From the NCBI GenBank assembly GCA_052390415.1, contig JBQTGY010000107.1, forward strand, positions 1 to 29,759: a DNA stretch of 29,759 nt, read 5' to 3'. Below the pieces are notes generated by a model. It was given only the letters and a program-made list of their open reading frames with translations, made no database searches and had not been told where the DNA came from. The position numbers were made by a program, and so were the translations under genes. Shown one piece after another: positions 1 through 10,841 of the stretch. Position 1 is the first letter of the stretch. Every line of letters starts with the position of its first letter. This stretch comes from JANNWF01 sp052390415 (GTDB lineage: Bacteria > Pseudomonadota > Gammaproteobacteria > Xanthomonadales > Xanthomonadaceae).

Positions 1-1652
1 GCGGTTCGCTGCCGCACAGGCAGCTCAGAAAAGCCGCCGCCATGCTTTCCCATGCACTGCCCGGTTCGCTGCCGCACAGGCAGCTCAGAAAAGACCGGCG
101 CGCGGCTCTACGCGTTCGCCGTGGTTCGCTGCCGCACAGGCAGCTCAGAAAACCCGCCGCGCCCCAGCTAGACCGGCAAGCGAGTTCGCTGCCGCACAGG
201 CAGCTCAGAAACACGTGGAGAGTGTCATGACGGAAGGCGTAATGTTCGCTGCCGCACAGGCAGCTCAGAAAAAGCATTTGCGCGTGGGTGACGCTGTTGC
301 GGTGTTCGCTGCCGCACAGGCAGCTCAGAAAAGGGCAGACGTGGGCGAGGACATCGACAACCAGTTCGCTGCCGCACAGGCAGCTCAGAAATTGAACAGC
401 ACACTCTGGATGCCGCGCAGGTTGTTCGCTGCCGCACAGGCAGCTCAGAAATTTTTGTACGTCCCCATCGGCGCGAGACCATGGTTCGCTGCCGCACAGG
501 CAGCTCAGAAAAGATACAGCTGCTCGAGCACGCCACCCAGTCCGTTCGCTGCCGCACAGGCAGCTCAGAAATGCCGGCAATCGTCGCCGAGCTACCCATC
601 ACGGTTCGCTGCCGCACAGGCAGCTCAGAAAGCAAGCTGCGTCGGGTCGCTGCCGGTGATGACGTTCGCTGCCGCACAGGCAGCTCAGAAAAAAGTTTCG
701 CCGAGGCCTTCGCCCACGCGCTGGTTCGCTGCCGCACAGGCAGCTCAGAAAAGCCAGGCGCGACCGCGCAGATCAGTTATCAGGTTCGCTGCCGCACAGG
801 CAGCTCAGAAAGCAACCGGCTCCCAGCAGCAGCTGGTGTCCAGGTTCGCTGCCGCACAGGCAGCTCAGAAAACGCGATGACCGCCAAACAGGTGCTTGGA
901 TCGGTTCGCTGCCGCACAGGCAGCTCAGAAAACCGGAAACTGCCGCTGACATCGTGGCTGGACGTTCGCTGCCGCACAGGCAGCTCAGAAAACGGTGATC
1001 GCCAGCGTTTGCCCGGTAGTACCGTTCGCTGCCGCACAGGCAGCTCAGAAACGGCTGGGCGGACGTTTGGAACGCTGTGATCGTGTTCGCCGCCGCACAG
1101 GCAGCTCAGAAATTCTTGATGCCACCCAACGGACCAGCCAGCAGGTTCGCTGCCGCACAGGCAGCTCAGAAAGCGTCATTCGTTTGGGCTTGCAGCGCGG
1201 CAATGTTCGCTGCCGCACAGGCAGCTCAGAAAATCTGGCGAATAGGCCGACGTGACCAGCATGAGTTCGCTGCCGCACAGGCAGCTCAGAAACAGTGTGC
1301 GCCCTCCCAGAACAACGGAAAGCCGTTCGCTGCCGCACAGGCAGCTCAGAAATGCTTGGCCGCGTCGGTGCCGATGACCAGCCCGTTCGCTGCCGCACAG
1401 GCAGCTCAGAAAAACCAGTTCATCAGCACATCGGTCGTTGGCAAGTTCGCTGCCGCACAGGCAGCTCAGAAATACGAACTTCCGTGCGACGACAAAGGCC
1501 GTAAGTTCGCTGCCGCACAGGCAGCTCAGAAACATTCCTTGCGGATGAGCCGGCCTTCTGATTGGTTCGCTGCCGCACAGGCAGCTCAGAAAGACAATCG
1601 CAACGCCTCGGATCGCGTCAACGTGTTCGCTGCCGCACAGGCAGCTGAGAAA
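1..1652 (+). CRISPR. Type I-F CRISPR array, 28 repeats, leader-distal part
   Basis: The repeat is 28 nt, begins GTTCGCTGCC and ends CTCAGAAA, and recurs every 60 bases from position 4, giving 32-nt spacers. There are 28 repeats and 27 complete spacers; the first three bases are the end of a further spacer, so the array continues left of the window. Length, spacing, the CTGCC/GGCAG stem and the 8-nt CTCAGAAA tail (the crRNA 5' handle after Cas6f cleavage) match subtype I-F. Twenty-six repeats are identical. Repeat 19 (1085-1112) has T7 changed to C, and the last repeat (1625-1652) has C23 changed to G. A degenerate last repeat marks the leader-distal end, so transcription runs on the plus strand from a leader outside the window, where cas genes would be expected. 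I saw no duplicated spacers and no match between a spacer and the rest of the window, but only by eye. Confidence 0.98.
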
Positions 1653-1712
1653 TAAGACACTGTATCTCCTCGTCGGTCAGCTCGAACCCTCATTTAGCAA
1701 CGCTATACACCC

Positions 1713-2432
1713 ATGCCCACCCCCGACTTCATTGCCCTCTACCCCAACGCGCTCAGCGCCGATGCGTGTGCCGCTTTGGTCAAGCGCTTCGAGGCGAGTG
1801 GGCAGGCGGTGCCGGGGACGGTGGGTGGTGGGGTGATGCCGGAGTTGAAGGACAGTCGGGACATCACCATCAATGGGGCGGCGGGGTGGGAGGATGCGGT
1901 CAATCAGCTCAACCAGGCGGTGTTTGCGCGGTTGCTGGAGTACGTGCGGGCGTATCCGTACGCGGTGATCGCGCCGTTGATGCTGGAGCATCAGCCGGCG
2001 GGCAGTTCCGAGCGGCGGCGTTTGCGGGAGAGCGATGTCGCGGCGATGGACGATGCGGCGTTGGGGCAGGTGTTGATGGCGGTGTTGCGGCCGGGGTTGA
2101 TCAACCTGCAGCGCTACACGGCCAATCAGGGCGGCTATCCGTATTGGCATTGCGAGTTGTACCCGAAGGATCCCAACTGCGAGCCGCTGCATCGGCATTT
2201 GCTGTGGACGATCTACCTCAATGACGACTTCGATGAAGGCGAGACGGAGTTTTTGTATCAGGACCGCAAGATCGTGCCGCAAACGGGCAGTCTGTTGATC
2301 GCGCCAACGGCATTCACCCACACGCATCGCGGCAACATGCCCAGGCGCGGCAATAGGCTCAGTGGCGGTGACAAATACATCGCTACCAGCTGGGTGTTGT
2401 TTCAGCGTGCTGAGACGTTGTTCGGGGGGTGA
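1713..2432 (+). CDS. 2-oxoglutarate/Fe(II)-dependent dioxygenase, prolyl 4-hydroxylase-like
   Basis: The 239-residue protein looks like a compact member of the 2OG-Fe(II) oxygenase (prolyl 4-hydroxylase-like) superfamily, which uses Fe(II), O2 and 2-oxoglutarate to hydroxylate a substrate. The probable metal ligands are H146 and E148 (motif HCE, in place of the commoner HxD) and a distal histidine at H203 or H205 in FTHTHRGN. R206 or K221 (GGDKYIAT) could bind the 2-oxoglutarate carboxylate. No signal peptide or membrane segment is seen, so it is probably cytoplasmic. The ATG at 1713 lies 60 bases after the last CRISPR repeat and has no clear Shine-Dalgarno sequence. It stands alone; the substrate cannot be read from the sequence. 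The family call is fairly secure, the ligand assignment is inference. Confidence 0.8.
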   Translation: MPTPDFIALYPNALSADACAALVKRFEASGQAVPGTVGGGVMPELKDSRDITINGAAGWEDAVNQLNQAVFARLLEYVRAYPYAVIAPLMLEHQPAGSSERRRLRESDVAAMDDAALGQVLMAVLRPGLINLQRYTANQGGYPYWHCELYPKDPNCEPLHRHLLWTIYLNDDFDEGETEFLYQDRKIVPQTGSLLIAPTAFTHTHRGNMPRRGNRLSGGDKYIATSWVLFQRAETLFGG

Positions 2433-2468
2433 GGGCAGTGAGAGCAGCCGCGCGGGGGTGCGGCCCTC
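2431..2468 (+). terminator. Possible hairpin terminator after the dioxygenase gene
   Basis: Outer arms GAGGGC (2431-2436) and GCCCTC (2463-2468) enclose inner arms GCCGC and GCGGC. The hairpin begins inside the dioxygenase stop codon and has no T-tract after it, so its role in termination is doubtful. Confidence 0.25.
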
Positions 2469-2542
2469 CAAATGCGCGGCGCTGCAATCGTTCCGCTGCC
2501 TATACTCGTGCAGATGAGTAACGTCGTGTGCTTCTTTCGTCG

Positions 2543-3967
2543 ATGACCTGGCCCACGTTGCCGGAACCCTGGGGCGTGACGCTGTCGATCGCCTGGTTGC
2601 TGTACATCCTCGCGCTGGGCGTGTGGATCGTGCTGCAGAAGCGCTCACCGCTTTCGACCTTGGCCTGGATCCTGTCGCTGGCGGCGCTGCCGGTGCTGGG
2701 TTTTCTGATCTATTTCTATCTGGGGCCGCAAAAGATCAAGCGGCAGCGCATGCGTCGGCAACGCATGCGCACGCTGCAGAAGGCGCATGCGCCGGACGGA
2801 GAGGAAGATCCGCAGTCCGACCTGCCGCGGCGCAAGCAGTCACTGGGGCGGATGTTGCGTGCGACCACCGGCATGCCGGTGTCGACGGCCAGCGCGGTCG
2901 AGTTGCTGATCGGCGGTGAAGCCACGTTCGCGGCGTTGCTGCGGGCGATCGAGGCCGCGCAAAAGCACGTGCATGTGGCCTATTACACGTTTGATCCGGA
3001 TCGGGTCGGCTTGCCGATGCTGACTGCCTTGGAAGCGGCGGCGAAGCGCGGTGTGCGGGTGCGTTTGCTGGTGGATTCGGTGGGCTCGCCGAAGTTGCAT
3101 CGGCGTCACCATCGCGCCCTGCGCAAAGCCGGCGGTGAGGTGGCGGTGTTCCATCCGTTTCGGCTGGCGACATTGAAGCCACTGCTGAATCTGCGTCTGC
3201 ATCGCAAGATCGTGGTGATCGATGGCGTCACCGGATTTACCGGCGGCGTCAACATCACCGAGGACGAGCACGAAGGGCTCAATCCGCACGCCTTTCACGA
3301 TCTGCACCTGCGCATCGACGGCGTCGTGGTGGGCTGGTTGCAGACGCTGTTTGCCGAAGACTGGACCTATGCCAGCCAACGCCCGCTGGCTGACAGCGAG
3401 CTGTATCCGTCGCTGCCGGCGGGCACCATCGCCGCGCAGATCGTGGGCAGCGGGCCAGAGGGTCTGTGGGAACCCATCCATCGGTTGCATTTGCAGGCGA
3501 TTGGCGACGCACGTGAGCGCGTGTGGTTGGCGACGCCCTACTTCGTGCCCAGCGAAGCCGCCTTGTTTGCGCTTTCGAACGCTGCCTTGCGCGGCGTGGA
3601 TGTGCGGGTGATGGTGCCGCGGCGCACCGACTCGTTGGTGGTGACGTTTGCGGCGCGCTCATATTTTGACGAGCTGATGGAGGCGGGTGTGCGCATTTAC
3701 GAGTATCAGCCGCGCATGTTGCACAGCAAGACATTGTTGGTGGACGCGGATTGCGCGGTGATAGGCAGCGCCAATTTCGATCAGCGCAGTTTTCGCTTGA
3801 ACTTCGAGGTCTGCGCAGCGCTCTACGACGTTGATATCGCCAGCCAGCTCGCCGAGGAGTTCGAGCGAGGCTTCAGTCGGGCGAGACGGGTAACCAGGCC
3901 CCGCTCGGTCGATCCGCTGCGCCGCTTGGCGGAAGCCTTTGCCCGACTGCTCTCGCCGCTGCTGTAG
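2543..3967 (+). CDS. cls: Cardiolipin synthase, phospholipase D family
   Basis: This enzyme condenses two phosphatidylglycerol molecules to cardiolipin and glycerol at the inner membrane. Counting from an upstream GTG at 2528, two N-terminal hydrophobic helices (about residues 16-36 and 44-65) precede a basic linker (KIKRQRMRRQRM). Two HKD catalytic motifs follow: H225-K227-D232 (HRKIVVID) and H399-K401-D406 (HSKTLLVD), each followed by the usual GG/GS-N segment (GGVN, GSANFDQRS). Length and two-helix N-terminus fit ClsA-type synthases rather than ClsB or ClsC. I chose the ATG at 2543, which gives 474 residues; the GTG at 2528 would add five. Neither has a strong ribosome binding site. The small membrane-protein gene follows 43 bases later on the same strand and may be co-transcribed. 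Confidence 0.92.
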   Translation: MTWPTLPEPWGVTLSIAWLLYILALGVWIVLQKRSPLSTLAWILSLAALPVLGFLIYFYLGPQKIKRQRMRRQRMRTLQKAHAPDGEEDPQSDLPRRKQSLGRMLRATTGMPVSTASAVELLIGGEATFAALLRAIEAAQKHVHVAYYTFDPDRVGLPMLTALEAAAKRGVRVRLLVDSVGSPKLHRRHHRALRKAGGEVAVFHPFRLATLKPLLNLRLHRKIVVIDGVTGFTGGVNITEDEHEGLNPHAFHDLHLRIDGVVVGWLQTLFAEDWTYASQRPLADSELYPSLPAGTIAAQIVGSGPEGLWEPIHRLHLQAIGDARERVWLATPYFVPSEAALFALSNAALRGVDVRVMVPRRTDSLVVTFAARSYFDELMEAGVRIYEYQPRMLHSKTLLVDADCAVIGSANFDQRSFRLNFEVCAALYDVDIASQLAEEFERGFSRARRVTRPRSVDPLRRLAEAFARLLSPLL

Positions 3968-4010
3968 CGTCGGCTAGACTGCCTGCGCTTGCCCTTGAGA
4001 GGAGACACCC

Positions 4011-4325
4011 ATGCCTTGGCTTTTTTTCGCTCTTGCCCTCGGCGCGATCCTCGTCGCGTTCAAGACGTTTTCGATTGGCTTGGCGGCGGTGTGCTTGCTG
4101 GCGGCGTTGGGGTTGAGCATCGCGGGTGCGCTCAACCTGGCGTCGGCGCGCATCTCCGATCAATCGCAGAATCCTGCACGCATGTTGGACGCCAAGGCGC
4201 TGGATGCCATTCGCAAGCGCGCTGCCGCCGACAAGGCAGAGGCCGAATCTGCGACAAACTCTGCGGAAAATGCGGACGCTGGCCACCCCGCGCAAATGGC
4301 CGACGCCGAGCCAAATCCGCGTTGA
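4011..4325 (+). CDS. Small membrane protein of unknown function
   Basis: The 104-residue protein has two closely spaced hydrophobic helices at the N-terminus (about residues 1-19 and 22-46). A polar, Ala/Glu-rich tail of about 58 residues follows. The ATG at 4011 has a good ribosome binding site (GAGAGGAGA, about 6 bases upstream). It lies 43 bases after the cardiolipin synthase gene, and a -10-like TAGACT at 3974-3979 could give it its own promoter. I do not recognise a domain. The helical hairpin with a charged tail suggests an inner-membrane protein with the tail in the cytoplasm; this is inference. The gene converges with the XRE regulator gene, with a palindromic repeat between them. Confidence 0.7.
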   Translation: MPWLFFALALGAILVAFKTFSIGLAAVCLLAALGLSIAGALNLASARISDQSQNPARMLDAKALDAIRKRAAADKAEAESATNSAENADAGHPAQMADAEPNPR

Positions 4326-4337
4326 AGCTGGACACGC

Positions 4338-4413
4338 AGCTTGGATGCAGCGCCGCGAAATCCGGGGCCAACCAACCCGCCCGCCCCGGATTCCGCGGCG
4401 CTGCATCCGGGCT
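4338..4413. repeat. Near-perfect palindromic repeat between convergent genes
   Basis: Arms of 26 nt at 4343-4368 (starts GGATGCAGCG, ends TCCGGGGC) and 4383-4408 are reverse complements with one mismatch. They flank a 14-nt loop. In RNA the pairing extends through two G-U pairs and AGC/GCT to 4338 and 4413. The pattern GGATGCAGCGC...ATCCGGGG with GGGCTAC outside resembles a palindromic intergenic repeat common in Xanthomonadales and other proteobacteria (from memory). It sits between the stop codons at 4325 and 4417 and could act as a bidirectional terminator or transcript-end stabiliser, although no T-tract follows. Confidence 0.85.
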
Positions 4414-4416
4414 ACT

Positions 4417-5160
4417 TCAGGTCTGTGGCGAGTTACGCAGATTGGCGAACATGCGCAGCGACCACGGTCGCTTGGCCAGGACCAGGCTGACGCCGATCCG
4501 CGCGCTGGCTGGCAGGGCGGCATCTTGCGCCATCAGGCGATCAAACTCTTCGGCGGCTTCGGCCATGCGTCGATCAATCAAGGCAGCCGACGCCGGGGCG
4601 AGCATGCCACTCAGCAGCAACAAACGATCCTCCGGTCCGGCAAACGCCGAGCGGAAGTATTCCGGCAGCAGCTGGCGCTGAAAATACTGTTGCATCGGCC
4701 CTTCCTGACGCCAGCGAAAGTTGCGCGCGGTCAGCACTCGTGTGCGGTTGCCCGGCAGCAATTCGATGATGCCGAGCCGATCCAGGCGTGCCAACAGAAC
4801 GGTCCATTCGACCGCTGTCCAGCGATAGCGCGCCAACACTTCTGACTGCTGCCAGCGGTTGAGCACCAGATACAGGGCCAACAACAAACTAGGATCCTCC
4901 ACCAGGGCCTGCTCCTGCTGGATATCGAGTTCGGCCAGCGGGTCGCGTCTGCGTTGCGCCTCGGTGCTGAGCTCGCTCAAACCGATGTCGAGCGCCCGGC
5001 AGATGGAATCCAGACGCTGCAAGGTGATCGCTTGTCGCGAAAACATCCGCTTGACCGTCGCCTCGCTCAGGCTGAGACGACGGGCAAGCTCCGCGTAGGT
5101 CACGCCATTGGCCTTCAGCAAGCGCTTGAGGGCGCCGATCAGCTCGGTGGCAAGGGCCAT
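4417..5160 (-). CDS. XRE-family helix-turn-helix transcriptional regulator
   Basis: The predicted 247-residue protein begins with an XRE/Cro-type helix-turn-helix (residues about 5-65), with the pattern TYAELARRLSLSEATVKRMF followed by LQRLDSICRALDIGLSEL. The remaining 180 residues are a helix-rich region that I do not recognise; it may bind a ligand or oligomerise. The frame is open upstream to 5238, but the ATG at 5160 starts the protein just before the DNA-binding domain, and an earlier start would run into the promoter of the divergent gene. No clear Shine-Dalgarno is visible. It is divergent from the secreted protein gene at 5271, with a 110-base spacer. Control of that operon is therefore the natural hypothesis. 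Confidence 0.85.
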   Translation of the reverse strand: MALATELIGALKRLLKANGVTYAELARRLSLSEATVKRMFSRQAITLQRLDSICRALDIGLSELSTEAQRRRDPLAELDIQQEQALVEDPSLLLALYLVLNRWQQSEVLARYRWTAVEWTVLLARLDRLGIIELLPGNRTRVLTARNFRWRQEGPMQQYFQRQLLPEYFRSAFAGPEDRLLLLSGMLAPASAALIDRRMAEAAEEFDRLMAQDAALPASARIGVSLVLAKRPWSLRMFANLRNSPQT

Positions 5161-5270
5161 GGGTCTAGGTATTCGATACTTGATGGGTAGGCGAACTGTA
5201 CTTCGTTGATGATTGTTGCAGCAGGTGCGCGATGACAATCAAGGTCGACTCCACTTCAAGGAGAGCGGCC

Positions 5271-5687
5271 ATGCAATCAATTACCAAGCATTCGATGGTG
5301 GCACTGGGGTTGACCCTGCTGCTGATGCGCCCCGCGGCGGCGCGGGACCGCGCCAGTGAGGCCTCGGAGATCAGCGTGCAGGCATCCATCGAAGTGCCGG
5401 TGGCGATGCTTGAGGGGCTGGCAGCAGGCGGCACGTTCAGTGTCACCGCATTGCGTCCACTCGGTGAGTCGGTCGAACTGGTGCTCGCGTCCGCCGTCGA
5501 AGGCAGCACCTTCGTCTTGCTGCTTTCAGCTCACAGCATTGTGATGGCTGGTCTCAGCGTGGGGAGTGTGGTCATCGTCACTGCGACGGCGGCGGGGTGC
5601 ATTCTGAGTGTAGGCAGCGAAGTCATCGCATTTGTGCCTAGCGCCGCCTCCGCGGCGTTGACGCATCAGCAAGCACTGTTGCCATGA
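5271..5687 (+). CDS. Exported protein of unknown function, partner of DUF2145 gene
   Basis: The 138-residue protein has a signal peptide (KH then a hydrophobic stretch to residue 19, likely cleavage after A24 in RPAAA). A short polar segment follows, then a Gly/Ser/Val/Ala-rich hydrophobic C-terminal half (about residues 70-125). I recognise no domain. The ATG at 5271 is preceded by AAGGAGAG at 5258-5265, an excellent ribosome binding site; an in-frame ATG at 5232 lacks one and would bury the signal peptide. Its last four bases overlap the start of the DUF2145 gene (ATGA), so the two are almost certainly co-translated. The hydrophobic C-terminal half suggests membrane association or amyloid-like packing, which is inference. 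Confidence 0.8.
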   Translation: MQSITKHSMVALGLTLLLMRPAAARDRASEASEISVQASIEVPVAMLEGLAAGGTFSVTALRPLGESVELVLASAVEGSTFVLLLSAHSIVMAGLSVGSVVIVTATAAGCILSVGSEVIAFVPSAASAALTHQQALLP

Positions 5688-6499
5688 AGCTGCGCAGACT
5701 TTTGGGTCTCGCGGTTCTGATGCTCGCAACCAGTGCCAACACCCACGCTGGTACTGACTGTGAGCAACGGCAGCCGAGTCCGCAGGATCAAGCGCTCGCG
5801 GTGGAAACAGCGTTGGCTGTGCGAGACCTGCTCGAACAGACCGCACCCGCGGCGGCCTTGGTCGCGCGCGTAGGCTCCGACCTGTCGCAACACGGTCTGG
5901 TTTACAGCCACGTTGGCTTTGCGGTGCGTGACCACGTGGCCGGGCGCTGGACCGTGGTGCACCTGCTGAACACCTGCGGCAGTGATCGCTCGGGTCTGTT
6001 TGCGCAAGGCCTGGTCAACTTCTTCGCCGATGACCTGCTACGTTTTGACGCGCGCGTGACGCTGCTCTCTTCTCCCGCGGCCGAGCAGGTGGCGATGTTG
6101 CTCAAGTCGCGCAGGATTCACGTGCTGCATCAGTCCCACTACAGCGTCATCGCGCGACCTGACAGTCAACGATTCCAGAATTCCACGTCGTGGGTACTGG
6201 AAATCATCGCCGCCGCACTCGCACCATCAACTTCAACGCGAGCCGACGTGCAGAGGCAGCTTGTTGGCGAAGGTTTTATTGCCGACGAAATAACGATCCC
6301 CTATGCCAAGCGGGTGTTGGGTGGTCTATTCGCGGCAAATGCCGCCTTCAGCGACCATTCGCTGGCGACGCGGCTGGGTGGTCGCTATCCGGTGGTCACC
6401 GTACGCGCGATCGAGCGGCATCTGCGGCGACTGGATCGGATAAGCAAACAATGGGAATGGCGTCATGGCCGTTGGTCCACTTCCGTAGGACCCGCTTAG
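5684..6499 (+). CDS. DUF2145-family exported protein
   Basis: The 271-residue protein has an N-terminal signal peptide (cleavage likely after HAG or NTHA near residue 22). The body matches my memory of the DUF2145 family: YSHVGF at 74-79, then HLLNTCG at 93-99, then QNSTSWVLE at 165-173. The SHVGF pattern is reminiscent of NlpC/P60- or YiiX-like folds. The position where those enzymes would carry a catalytic cysteine (before the WVLE-like segment) is serine here, so enzymatic activity is uncertain; this comparison is inference. It overlaps the upstream exported-protein gene by four bases and ends 15 bases from the stop of the convergent epimerase-like gene. Function is unknown. Confidence 0.8.
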   Translation: MKLRRLLGLAVLMLATSANTHAGTDCEQRQPSPQDQALAVETALAVRDLLEQTAPAAALVARVGSDLSQHGLVYSHVGFAVRDHVAGRWTVVHLLNTCGSDRSGLFAQGLVNFFADDLLRFDARVTLLSSPAAEQVAMLLKSRRIHVLHQSHYSVIARPDSQRFQNSTSWVLEIIAAALAPSTSTRADVQRQLVGEGFIADEITIPYAKRVLGGLFAANAAFSDHSLATRLGGRYPVVTVRAIERHLRRLDRISKQWEWRHGRWSTSVGPA

Positions 6500-6514
6500 C
6501 CCGATCCCTGGTAG

Positions 6515-7675
6515 TCAGGGCTTTGCTCGCTTTTTCGCCCAAGCGGCCAGCACCTGGGCTTCACGCTCGCGGGTCCAGCCGGCTCGCGACTCCGCTTGGC
6601 GTTCGGCTGGGAGAGTACGCAACCATTCCATCAAATCGGAAACCGTTTGCGCCAGGGGTCTGAAGCTTAGCCCGGCATCGCGTGCACGGCGGACGCTGAC
6701 TCCGGCAAAGCCGGCGGTCTCGCCCTCGGCGGGCAACCAGATCGGCAGATCGCCCCCAAAACTGACGTTCTGCTCGCGCAGGAACGGCGTGGGCACGAAG
6801 TGCAGTTGCAGGGGTCCGCCCAGCGCCGCATGGATGCCGTGCACCATGGCGGCGGTGGAAAGCGAGAAATCCGGACCGGTGGCGTTGAAAATGCCGGTCT
6901 GTTTTGCCTCGGCCATGCGGATGGTCCATTCCGCGAGGTCGCGGGCGTCGATGAATTGCACGGGATCGTGGCCATCACCCGGAACCAACATGTCGCCACC
7001 TGCCGCGATGCGCCGCGGCCAATAGGTGAAGCGGTCACTTTGGTCGCGTGGTCCGACGATGAAGCCAGGACGGATGATCGTCGAGATGCCTGCGAACTGC
7101 CGCTCTGCCTCGGCTTCGCTGGCGGCTTTGAGCGGCCCGTACAGGTTTTCGACATCCGCCATCAGCGTATGTGTTGTTTCCGCGTAGGCGTCCTTGCCTT
7201 GGTAAGCGGCAAGCACTGCTGTTTCGTCCAATCCGGGCTTATCCAGCGACGCGTACACCGAGATCGTTGAAATGAAGATGTAGTGGTCGACATTGCCAGC
7301 CAACACCTTGCCGGCGTCGCGAACCCACGCTGGCACGCTGGTGGGATTGTCGATGCAGACGTCCCACTTTCTACCCTCCAATGCGCGCAGATTGCCGCTG
7401 TCACGATCACCAAGCAACTGCTCGACATCGGCTGACCACTCCGGTGCCGGGCGCTTGCCGCGGTTGAACAGGGTGATCTGATGCCCGCGTGCGAGCGCGT
7501 ATTCGACTTGAAAAGGCCCGGTGAAGCCGGTTCCGCCGAGGATCAAGATTCGCAGCGGCTTGCTGGCACGACTCACCCCTGGGGCCGCCGATGCGGACGC
7601 GACAAGGCCGGCCATGAGTGGCACTGTCGCGCCAATGGCGGCCAACTTGAGTAGATCGCGTCGCGTGGTCGGCAT
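6515..7675 (-). CDS. Tat-exported NAD(P)-binding epimerase/dehydratase-like protein
   Basis: The 386-residue protein begins with a twin-arginine signal (TRRDLLK at residues 3-9, then a hydrophobic stretch ending SASAAPG near residue 32). The mature part is an extended short-chain dehydrogenase/epimerase fold. It has the dinucleotide-binding motif GGTGFTG at 47-53, a serine/threonine-rich strand (FISTISVY) around 134-141, and a possible catalytic YGPLK (Y179, K183). I chose the ATG at 7675 because it places the Tat motif at the N-terminus and has AAGGGA seven bases upstream; the open frame continues to 7762. The substrate is unknown. It is similar to sugar-nucleotide epimerases and isoflavone-reductase-like proteins, but export of a nucleotide-cofactor enzyme is uncommon. 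It lies downstream of the diguanylate cyclase gene on the same strand with a 156-base gap. Confidence 0.85.
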   Translation of the reverse strand: MPTTRRDLLKLAAIGATVPLMAGLVASASAAPGVSRASKPLRILILGGTGFTGPFQVEYALARGHQITLFNRGKRPAPEWSADVEQLLGDRDSGNLRALEGRKWDVCIDNPTSVPAWVRDAGKVLAGNVDHYIFISTISVYASLDKPGLDETAVLAAYQGKDAYAETTHTLMADVENLYGPLKAASEAEAERQFAGISTIIRPGFIVGPRDQSDRFTYWPRRIAAGGDMLVPGDGHDPVQFIDARDLAEWTIRMAEAKQTGIFNATGPDFSLSTAAMVHGIHAALGGPLQLHFVPTPFLREQNVSFGGDLPIWLPAEGETAGFAGVSVRRARDAGLSFRPLAQTVSDLMEWLRTLPAERQAESRAGWTREREAQVLAAWAKKRAKP

Positions 7676-7831
7676 GGCGTTTCCCTTGCTGGTCGTGCGC
7701 GTGCCGGTCAAGCGCGTCGCCACCAGAGCGTAGCGCGCCTCAATAGGGCGCGGATCGGCCACAGGTCATGGCTGAAAAGGGTCGTCCGCGGTGGGCGTTG
7801 CTGTTGCCGAGACTGTTAGCCTGATCGGCCG

Positions 7832-10681
<2,850 letters not shown>

Positions 10682-10745
10682 TCCGCCATTCTGCGACAAA
10701 TCAAAGTCCATGCTTCGGGTGGACCATCACATCGTTTGTACTTCG

Positions 10746-10829
10746 CTTCGCGGTAGCGTCGGGACTGTGTGGTGTTTGCTACCGAAGGCGACTCGCTGTT
10801 CGAGACTTTTTTATGGCGGTCGCCTCGGT
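10746..10829 (+). promoter_or_regulatory. Possible pdxJ leader with two competing hairpins
   Basis: CTTCG (10746-10750) and GTAGC (10753-10757) can pair with GCTACCGAAG (10778-10787). ACCGAAGGCGAC (10781-10792) can instead pair with GTCGCCTCGGT (10819-10829). The two structures share 10781-10787 and so exclude each other. No transcription start is established here, so an RNA role is inference; the same sequence could be an operator between the divergent genes. Confidence 0.3.
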
Positions 10830-10841
10830 TAGGCTGCGGTG

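Noticed and set aside
42..1655. Long open frames with repeated FAAAQAAQK, VRCRTGSSE, SELPVRQRT or FLSCLCGSE blocks
   Set aside because: The CRISPR repeat has no stop codon in these frames, so they are artefacts of the array and not repeat proteins.
1704..1709. TATACA before the dioxygenase gene as a -10 box
   Set aside because: It ends three bases before the ATG, too close for a normal or leaderless start, and has no matching -35.
1713..2432. The dioxygenase as a CRISPR-associated gene
   Set aside because: It lies at the leader-distal end and its family has no known CRISPR link; adjacency alone is not evidence.
6506..6520. CCCTG/CAGGG hairpin as a terminator between the DUF2145 gene and the epimerase-like gene
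   Set aside because: Only a 5-bp stem that includes a stop codon, with a broken T-run; too weak to call.
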